The notes under the pieces are model-generated. The model had not been told where the DNA came from. It did no database searches and worked only from the letters and a program-made list of their open reading frames with translations. The position numbers and the translations under genes are program-made. A DNA stretch of 17,923 nt from Pseudomonadota bacterium (GTDB lineage Bacteria; Pseudomonadota; Alphaproteobacteria; Sphingomonadales; Sphingomonadaceae): assembly GCA_023416515.1 (NCBI GenBank), contig JAEZHP010000150.1:1-17923 (forward strand), given 5' to 3'. Shown one piece after another: positions 12,976 to 17,923 of this stretch; the stretch's first letter is position 1, and each line of letters starts with the position of its first letter.

Positions 12976-13686
12976 TCAGCCGCCGGTGTTGACGACGTTG
13001 TAGCGGACGACTTCCTGCTGGGTGAGGCAGCGCCGGGTCTCGTTGTTGCCGCCGGTCGGGACCGCCCGGACCTGGTACATGACGTCGGTCAGCAGGTTGC
13101 GCGAAATGCCCATCCGGATGAGGAAGTCGTTGTCCTCGGTGGCGAGAAGCGCCGAGGCCTGCTCGATCTCGCCGACGACTCCGACCGACTGCTCGCCGCC
13201 GCGGGCGATCTCCTGGCGGACCGCGCTTCCGTTCGACAGGTGGGTGAACATGTGGACGATGAACAGGCCGCCCGGGTCCACCGAGCGCGCCATTCCGCCC
13301 ATGAACATGAAGTTGCAGGCGGAGAAGCAGGCCCAGCCCGACGGAATCCGGGTCGGAATCGTGGACTCGCGGATGATGAAGCCGGCCTGGGTTCCGGCGC
13401 GGGCGTCGCCGCCGGGCGAGCGAAGCCAGATCTCGTCGATCGAATCGGGATAGTCGGCGAGCGCCGCCTCGAGGCGCGAGGGGGTCTGCTGGTCGATCCG
13501 GCCCTCGGCCTTGAGCACCCGGACTCCGTCGATGACTTCCTGGGTGAAGGTCATCGACGGGATGTTCGACCAATTGAGACTGGCCGGGCAGGTCGTGTTG
13601 ACCGGGTCGCGGGCCTGGGCGGTCGCCTGGCCCAGGGTCAGGGCGGCAGCGATCAGGCCCGCCGCGAGGCGGCTAGGCGCGCGCAT
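12976..13686 (-). CDS. Periplasmic ClpP-fold serine-protease-like protein
   Basis: 236 residues with a signal peptide (MRAPSRLAAGLIAAALTLGQATAQA). The core shows EGRIDQQ (61-67), EIWLRSPGGDARAGTQAG (85-102), the nucleophile-type turn ACFSACNFMFMGG (119-131) with Ser122, and GGLFIVHMFTHLS (139-151) with His145. These are the places of the catalytic Ser and His in ClpP-like folds. Towards the end come MGISRNLLTDVMY and CLTQQEVVRYNVVN. This fits predicted periplasmic ClpP-superfamily proteins (COG3904-like), whose substrates are unknown. The start overlaps the end of the upstream glycine-zipper gene by 14 bases and the stop is 19 bases from the next start, so the three genes are probably co-transcribed. 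The paralogue downstream lacks both catalytic residues. Confidence 0.75.
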   Translation of the reverse strand: MRAPSRLAAGLIAAALTLGQATAQARDPVNTTCPASLNWSNIPSMTFTQEVIDGVRVLKAEGRIDQQTPSRLEAALADYPDSIDEIWLRSPGGDARAGTQAGFIIRESTIPTRIPSGWACFSACNFMFMGGMARSVDPGGLFIVHMFTHLSNGSAVRQEIARGGEQSVGVVGEIEQASALLATEDNDFLIRMGISRNLLTDVMYQVRAVPTGGNNETRRCLTQQEVVRYNVVNTGG

Positions 13687-14203
13687 AGCGGGTCGAAGGC
13701 GGAGTGCGGCACATGCGCTTGGGGACCGAGGTCTCCTCGCCGTCGATGATGACGATGTCGGTAACGGTCATGCAGCGCTGGCCGCCCTGGCCGGGATTGT
13801 CGACCGCGGTGACGGTCGAGCGGCCGCGCACGCCCGGGCGGGTGTCGCTGGTCCATTCGGAGGTGGTTCCGACCCCGCCGCGCTCGGCACGGGTGGTGAC
13901 CTCGTCGGTCGCGTGGGCCGCCTTCTGCTGCTCGCAGGTGTCGAGCAGGTTCATCAGCGCGTCGGTGAGAAGCGAGTGGACCGGAAGAACCGAGCTGATC
14001 GTGCTGGTGACCCGGTTCGAGCCGAGGAGGCCGCCGGCGACGGCGCCGCCGATCCCGCCGAGGATGCTTCGCCGGGTCTGGCGCGCCGGACTCTGCTGGC
14101 AGGTCTGGGCGGGGGCCTGAGCCGCCGCGGCGGAAGCGACGGCGGGAAGCGGAACCGCGAGGCTTCCCAGAATGAGGGCTGAAATCAGCACGCTACGCGA
14201 CAT
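13673..14203 (-). CDS. Exported glycine-zipper protein of unknown function
   Basis: 176 residues. GGGGAG sits directly against ATG 14209 but at proper distance from ATG 14203, so 14203 is preferred. The signal peptide (SVLISALILGSLAVPLPAVASA) is followed by Gln/Ala-rich sequence and a glycine zipper, ILGGIGGAVAGGLLG (47-61), a motif that inserts in or packs against membranes and is common in outer-membrane 17-kDa-antigen-like proteins. The C-terminal half has two Cys pairs (Cys35/Cys90 and Cys144/Cys165 are candidates) and ends CMTVTDIVIIDGEETSVPKRMCR, a pattern seen in small secreted surface proteins. It overlaps the downstream ClpP-fold gene by 14 bases, implying a shared role in the envelope (inference). 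Confidence 0.7.
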   Translation of the reverse strand: MSRSVLISALILGSLAVPLPAVASAAAAQAPAQTCQQSPARQTRRSILGGIGGAVAGGLLGSNRVTSTISSVLPVHSLLTDALMNLLDTCEQQKAAHATDEVTTRAERGGVGTTSEWTSDTRPGVRGRSTVTAVDNPGQGGQRCMTVTDIVIIDGEETSVPKRMCRTPPSTRYARA

Positions 14204-14298
14204 GAGCATCTCTCCCCAATTGCTCGTGCCTGCCCTCTTACTCCTTCGCCGGACAGAGGTGAACCCATTGCGACGAAAGCGAAACCCGCATCGACGAA

Positions 14299-14330
14299 CA
14301 AGGCCGCTCCCCTTGCGGAAAGCGGCCTTG
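14299..14330 (-). terminator. Strong hairpin, probable terminator of the M15-like gene
   Basis: CAAGGCCGCT (14299-14308) and AGCGGCCTTG (14321-14330) form a perfect 10-bp stem with a 12-base loop. It lies about 45 bases past the stop of the leftward M15-like gene and before the next leftward gene. Only a short T-containing tail follows on the minus strand. Confidence 0.65.
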
Positions 14331-14373
14331 AAAGCCGATGGTTACGGGTGCGGAGCTGTCCCCGGAGCGGCGT

Positions 14374-15117
14374 TTACGCGCCGGTCACGCAGGGGCTGGT
14401 CGCGCCTCGTCCGTTCGGGCCCCAGCGGCGGAAGCCGTTCGAGTCGACGTGGAAGCGAACGCCCGAATAGAAGCCGAGACCGGTCTCGTAGCTGCGGCCC
14501 TCGCGGGCATGGGCGGCGCAGACGTCGCGGATGAGCTCGCCGCGCCCGACCGAGGCCGAGACCGGGACCAGATCGAGGGCGAAGAAATTGCGGTGGGCTG
14601 AAGCGGGCGCGCCATTGGAGCAGCGGTTAAGATGCTCGTTGCGGTAACCGGACACCGGCTGGACCTTGCCGATCGCGGGGACGACGTCGCGCTTCACGAA
14701 CTGGAGCGTCTTGACGATATTGTCCCACTTGTCGCGCGGGGCGACCTCGAAGCCGGCGGCGCCGCACTCGGCGAAGGACGAGGAGGTGCGCACGAGCTGC
14801 CACACCGGAACGACGTCGCCGACCCCATTGGCGTCGAGATGGCGCTGGAATTCGGCCACGGCATCACGGGCGGCGGGCGAGCGAGCCATCCAGGCGGCGA
14901 AGTCGGCGCGGCTTTGGCCGGGGGTGATCTCCGGGCCGTTATCCTGGGCGAAGCTGTCGATCCGGACCGGAACCGCGGCCACCGCAGAGGCGGCGGCGCT
15001 CGTCAGTTGCGCCTGAGCGGCCGGCTGAGCCGGAGCGATCGGCGCATTGGCCGTGGCCGGAGCCAGAGTGAGCGAAAACGTCGCCGCAAGTGCGGCCCCA
15101 GCGATGAGTTTTTGCAT
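14374..15117 (-). CDS. M15-family (D,D-carboxypeptidase-like) exported protein, paralogue A
   Basis: 247 residues. A signal peptide (QKLIAGAALAATFSLTLAPATANA) is followed by an Ala/Pro-rich stretch to about 50. The C-terminal domain has the M15A layout: VQPVSGYRNEHLN (152-164), SAHRNFFALDLVP (173-185), a Cys-containing helix (ELIRDVCAAHAREGR) and GLGFYSGVRFHVD (213-225). The likely zinc ligands are His175, Asp182 and His223. Such enzymes trim D-Ala or other amide bonds in peptidoglycan stem peptides. Residues 60-140 (GPEITPGQSRADFAAWM ... VVPVWQLVRTSSSFAECG) form an N-terminal region shared with the neighbour at 15181, so the two arose by tandem duplication. The zinc set is intact and activity is plausible. 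A hairpin terminator follows. Confidence 0.8.
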   Translation of the reverse strand: MQKLIAGAALAATFSLTLAPATANAPIAPAQPAAQAQLTSAAASAVAAVPVRIDSFAQDNGPEITPGQSRADFAAWMARSPAARDAVAEFQRHLDANGVGDVVPVWQLVRTSSSFAECGAAGFEVAPRDKWDNIVKTLQFVKRDVVPAIGKVQPVSGYRNEHLNRCSNGAPASAHRNFFALDLVPVSASVGRGELIRDVCAAHAREGRSYETGLGFYSGVRFHVDSNGFRRWGPNGRGATSPCVTGA

Positions 15118-15180
15118 GGTTTTGATATAGTTGAGCTTTTTGGCGGCGCGACCCCGCCCGCCGCATTTGATCCCGGCAGC

Positions 15181-15915
15181 CTATCGATTCACCGCAGAAT
15201 CTCGTGACGGCTGCGGATTCGATGGAACTTCTTGCGGAGCGGCGGGAACCGGCGGTGGAAGCGGCGGCGCGAGCGGGTCGCCGCCGCGCTCTATGACCGC
15301 GCAGGGAGACTCGTCTCCGAGCGGCCCAGCCGAGCCCCAGCGCCGGAAGCTGCGCGTATCGACATGGAATCGGGTGAAGGCATAGAAGCCGAGGCCCACT
15401 CCGTTCGCCTGCCCCTTGCGGCGATGGACCTGGCACATCGCCATGAAGATCTGGCGGCGGTCGAGCGGCTTCAACGGGACGAGGTCGAGGGCGCTATAGT
15501 CGCGGTGGGCGCTACCCGCCGAGCCGCGCGCGCAGATGTTGAGGCCGGGATTGCGATAGCCCGAAACCGCCTGGACAGGCCCGACCGCCCGGGTGACGTG
15601 AAGGCGGACGAAGCGCAAAGTCGCCGCGACGTTGTGCCAATATTTGCGCGGCGGCACCTGGAAGGGCGGTCCGTTGCACTCGCGCCACATCGTCGCCGTG
15701 CGCAATATCTGCCAGGTCGGGAGGATTCCGTAGACGTGCTTGCTCCGCAGCCAATCCTCGAAAGCGCGGACGTCAGCGGCGACCTGCGGCTTGCCGGCGA
15801 GGAAGGCGTGATAGCCGGCCTCGCTCTGCCCCTCGTTGGGCAACTCCTGAGCGGCCGCTGGCGCGGTGAAGGCGGCGAGCAGGATCGTCGCGAGGAGGAG
15901 CCGCAGGCTGAACAT
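15181..15915 (-). CDS. M15-family (D,D-carboxypeptidase-like) exported protein, paralogue B
   Basis: 244 residues from ATG 15915, which has GGGGA just upstream; an in-frame ATG at 15927 lacks a ribosome-binding site and the longer frame to 16047 would overlap the divergent gene. Signal peptide FSLRLLLATILLAAFTAPAAAQ. Same architecture as its neighbour: an N-terminal helical region with LPTWQILRTATMWREC (65-80), then VQAVSGYRNPGLN, SAHRDYSALDLVP (135-147) and GLGFYAFTRFHVD (174-186). His137, Asp144 and His184 are the probable zinc ligands. It differs by lacking the Ala-rich spacer and by carrying a Pro-rich C-terminal tail (about 214-240) that could anchor or reach through the cell wall. It lies 63 bases upstream of paralogue A, probably in one transcript. 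Confidence 0.8.
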   Translation of the reverse strand: MFSLRLLLATILLAAFTAPAAAQELPNEGQSEAGYHAFLAGKPQVAADVRAFEDWLRSKHVYGILPTWQILRTATMWRECNGPPFQVPPRKYWHNVAATLRFVRLHVTRAVGPVQAVSGYRNPGLNICARGSAGSAHRDYSALDLVPLKPLDRRQIFMAMCQVHRRKGQANGVGLGFYAFTRFHVDTRSFRRWGSAGPLGDESPCAVIERGGDPLAPPLPPPVPAAPQEVPSNPQPSRDSAVNR

Positions 15916-16019
15916 CGTCCCCGGCATAGCCGAGAAGCGGCGATTGCCAATGGGGCGATGACCGCCCCGAATGCACGGCGCCTGTTTGCGGCCGGCGTCC
16001 GTCGCGCTAGAGCCGGGCA

Positions 16020-16337
16020 ATGACACCACTTTCCATAGACCTTCCACACAGCCTCGGCCGAGCCGAAGCGCGGCGCCGGATCGAGAACGGCACCGGCAGC
16101 CTCGGCCGGCACCTGCCCGCGGGCGCGACCGTCCAGAGCGGCTGGGCCGGCGACAGGCTCAACCTCTCGATCAGCATGATGGGCCAGGACGTCGGCGCCG
16201 CGGTCGACGTCCAGGACTCGCTCGTCCGCGTCGAGATCGTGCTTCCGCCGGCGCTCGGCTTCTTCCGGCCGCTGATCGAGGCGGGAATCCGCAAGGGCGG
16301 CGAGCAGATGCTCGAGGACAAGTCCAAGACCAGCTGA
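16020..16337 (+). CDS. Polyhydroxyalkanoic acid system family protein (PHA_gran_rgn-like)
   Basis: 105 residues, cytoplasmic, no signal peptide. The sequence TPLSIDLPHSLGRAEARRRIENGTGSL, then a GDRLNLSISMMGQDVGAAVDVQDSLVRVEIVLP beta sheet and a C-terminal helix (LIEAGIRKGGEQMLED), is the pattern of the polyhydroxyalkanoic acid system (PHA_gran_rgn) family. Members are linked by neighbourhood to storage-granule genes, though many occur in genomes without such neighbours, as here. The alternation of strands followed by a helix suits a small START-like or antibody-like fold, but the function is not established. It is divergent from the M15 gene and 73 bases before the ferredoxin reductase, perhaps co-transcribed. 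Confidence 0.8.
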   Translation: MTPLSIDLPHSLGRAEARRRIENGTGSLGRHLPAGATVQSGWAGDRLNLSISMMGQDVGAAVDVQDSLVRVEIVLPPALGFFRPLIEAGIRKGGEQMLEDKSKTS

Positions 16338-16410
16338 CCGAGCGCCCTTTGCGCTCCGCGCCGCGCCCGCTAAGCATCGTTCACGAGCAAGCGGCCCCGG
16401 GGAGTCCTGA

Positions 16411-17730
16411 ATGCGTCATGTCGCGGTGATCGGTTCGGGCCCGGCCGGCTATTATACCGCCGAGGCGCTTCAGAAGATCTACGGCGCGGACGTCCATGTC
16501 GACGTGATCGACCGAATGCCGGTTCCCTACGGCCTGATCCGCTTCGGGGTCGCGCCCGACCACCAGTCGATCAAGGCGGTGTACAAGCGCTACGAGAAGG
16601 TGGCGCTGAGCGACAATGTCCGCTTCGTCGGCAACGTGACCGTCGGCAAGGACGTGACCGTCGATGAGCTCCAGGAGCTTTACGACGCCGTCATCCTCGC
16701 GACCGGGGCTCCGCTCGACCGGCCGGTCGGGATTCCGGGCGACGATTTGCCCGGAGTGATCGGCTCGGCGGCGTTCGTCGGCTGGTATAACGGCCATCCC
16801 GACTTCGCCGACCTTGCGCCGAGGCTCGACACGACGAGCGCGGTGGTGATCGGCAACGGCAATGTCGCATTGGATGTCGCCCGGATCCTGTCCAAGACCG
16901 CCAAGGAGTTCGAAGGCTCCGACATCGTCGCCGACGCGCTCGAGGCGCTGGAGGGCTCGGCGATCCGCGACATCCATGTGCTCGGCCGGCGCGGGCCTCA
17001 TCAGATCGCGATGACTCCCAAGGAATTGGGCGAGCTTGGCCATCTCGAGCGCGCGGCGCCGAGCGTCGATCCCGCCGACCTGCCGGCGGTCGAGGACGAT
17101 GCCGCCCTGGATCCGGGCCTGCGCAAATCGGTGACGATCCTTCGCGAGTTCGCCGCCAACCCGCCGGCCGGCGACAAGCCCAAGACGATCGACTTCGACT
17201 TCTTCGCAAAGCCGGTGCGGATCGAGGGCGACGGCAAGGTCGAGCGGGTGATCGTCGAGCGGACCAGGCTCGACGAGGACGGGCGAGCGGTCGGCACCGG
17301 CGAGACCTATGCGATTGAGTGCGGGCTGGTGGTGAGCTGCATCGGCTACCGGACTCCGCCGATCGAGGGCGTGCCCTACGATTCCGACCATGGCCGCTTC
17401 GCCAATGACGAGGGGCGCATCGGCAACGGCCTCTATTGCGTGGGCTGGGCAAGGCGCGGGCCGACGGGCACGATCGGCACCAACCGGCCCGACGGAGCCG
17501 CGATCGCCGACCTCATCCAAGCCGACTTCGGAACAGCGATCAGCCGCAAGGCGGGACGGCCGGGGCTTGACCGGCTGCTCGACGAGCGCGGAGTCGACCT
17601 CGTCACCTTCCGCGACTGGCAGAAGATCGAGGCCGCCGAGGCGGAGCGCGCCCGCGACGGCGCTCCGCGCGAGAAGTTCACTCATATCGAAGAGATGTTG
17701 CAGGCGCTCGGGATCGGCCGCAGCATATAG
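16411..17730 (+). CDS. Ferredoxin-NADP+ reductase, adrenodoxin-reductase type (FprA-like)
   Basis: 439 residues, cytoplasmic flavoprotein passing electrons between NADPH and ferredoxin. The FAD-binding Rossmann motif is VAVIGSGPAGYYTAEAL (4-20). MPVPYGLIRFGVAPDHQSIK (36-55) is the hallmark of adrenodoxin-reductase/FprA enzymes. The second dinucleotide site is VVIGNGNVALDVARIL (145-160), with GRRGP (192-196) giving NADPH preference. The C-terminal FAD-contacting GWARRGPTGTIGTNRPDG (345-362) is complete. It is not the plant-type FNR fold. The start ATG 16411 is preceded by GGGGAG. The electron acceptor could be a [2Fe-2S] ferredoxin serving a P450 or iron-sulphur assembly; none is encoded in this window. 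A lipoprotein gene starts 20 bases downstream, likely in the same transcript. Confidence 0.93.
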   Translation: MRHVAVIGSGPAGYYTAEALQKIYGADVHVDVIDRMPVPYGLIRFGVAPDHQSIKAVYKRYEKVALSDNVRFVGNVTVGKDVTVDELQELYDAVILATGAPLDRPVGIPGDDLPGVIGSAAFVGWYNGHPDFADLAPRLDTTSAVVIGNGNVALDVARILSKTAKEFEGSDIVADALEALEGSAIRDIHVLGRRGPHQIAMTPKELGELGHLERAAPSVDPADLPAVEDDAALDPGLRKSVTILREFAANPPAGDKPKTIDFDFFAKPVRIEGDGKVERVIVERTRLDEDGRAVGTGETYAIECGLVVSCIGYRTPPIEGVPYDSDHGRFANDEGRIGNGLYCVGWARRGPTGTIGTNRPDGAAIADLIQADFGTAISRKAGRPGLDRLLDERGVDLVTFRDWQKIEAAEAERARDGAPREKFTHIEEMLQALGIGRSI

Positions 17731-17749
17731 ATCCAAGGGGAGGATGATC

Positions 17750-17923
17750 ATGTCACACGAGTTCACCAGCCGCCTTCGCCGCCTCGGCGCCGGAACCGCC
17801 GCAATCCTTCTGATCGCCGGAGCGGCGGCCTGCGGCGGCGGCGGCTCCGACAGGGCCGAGCGAAGCGACGGCAAGATGAAGTCGATGCTGGGCGGAAGCG
17901 AAGGCAACCGGACCGGCGATCGC
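17750..17923 (+). CDS. Small Gly-rich lipoprotein, N-terminal part
   Basis: 58 codons run off the right edge. ATG 17750 is preferred because GGGGAGG (17737-17743) touches the in-frame ATG at 17744 but is six bases from 17750. The N-terminus SHEFTSRLRRLGAGTAAILLIAGAAAC has a positive start, a hydrophobic stretch and a Cys after AAA, followed by GGGGSDRAERSDGK. This reads as a lipoprotein signal with a weak lipobox and a flexible linker. The mature part is too short to assign. Confidence 0.6.
   Translation, partial: MSHEFTSRLRRLGAGTAAILLIAGAAACGGGGSDRAERSDGKMKSMLGGSEGNRTGDR

Noticed and set aside
16381..17907. 508-aa open frame on the minus strand antisense to the ferredoxin reductase
   Set aside because: Shadow of a fully recognisable flavoprotein gene; composition is biased (Arg, Asp, Val, His) with no motif or start context.

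Overview
The window looks like chromosomal DNA of a GC-rich alphaproteobacterium, most likely a sphingomonad (Sphingomonadales). This rests on the very high GC of the core genes, on a LepA and an RluE that read as ordinary proteobacterial orthologues, and on several palindromic intergenic elements of types I associate with sphingomonad genomes (CTTCGACAAGCTCAG arms, a CCCGGATCAAGTCCGGG palindrome, GTCCGCTTTC.../...GCGGACAT elements). No rRNA, tRNA, CRISPR array, transposase or integrase was seen.

Layout. 1-117 (-): start of a small secreted protein, cut by the window edge. 118-540: non-coding, with a perfect 20-bp palindrome, a GTTC-N7-GTTC site matching the alphaproteobacterial LexA box, and a promoter-like motif. 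541-4944 (+): a compact three-gene operon of clearly lower GC (hand count 50% in 2221-2280 against 73% in 6481-6540 inside lepA). It encodes (a) a roughly 737-aa protein joining two RNA polymerase alpha-CTD-like helix-hairpin-helix modules to a sigma-70 region-4-like helix-turn-helix and a long C-terminal part, (b) a 186-aa protein of unknown function, probably helical or winged-helix, and (c) a 547-aa GHKL (Hsp90/MutL/MORC-type) ATPase. Genes overlap by 4 and 11 bases. This is the best candidate for an undescribed system: an acquired cassette in which a protein built from promoter-reading RNA polymerase parts is coupled to a GHKL ATPase. A defence or stress role is inference.

5009-7663 (-): an M23-type exported peptidase, an intergenic repeat region, and the elongation factor lepA. 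7927-8652 (+): a seven-helix membrane protein of unknown function. 8833-10278 (-) and 10387-11388 (+): a divergent pair, a winged-helix/TPR regulator and a Pro/Thr-linked surface lipoprotein. 11621-12217 (+): 23S rRNA pseudouridine synthase rluE.

12306-15915 (-): five consecutive exported proteins, consisting of two tandem M15-type peptidase paralogues, a glycine-zipper protein, and two tandem ClpP-fold periplasmic paralogues. The second ClpP-fold protein has lost both the Ser and the His expected for catalysis. 16020-16337 (+): a polyhydroxyalkanoate-granule-type small protein. 16411-17730 (+): an adrenodoxin-reductase-type ferredoxin-NADP+ reductase. 17750 to the edge (+): the start of a Gly-rich lipoprotein.

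The conserved genes (lepA, rluE, ferredoxin reductase) are housekeeping. The 541-4944 cassette is the accessory insertion, and the 12.3-15.9 kb cluster appears to be a lineage-specific envelope gene set.
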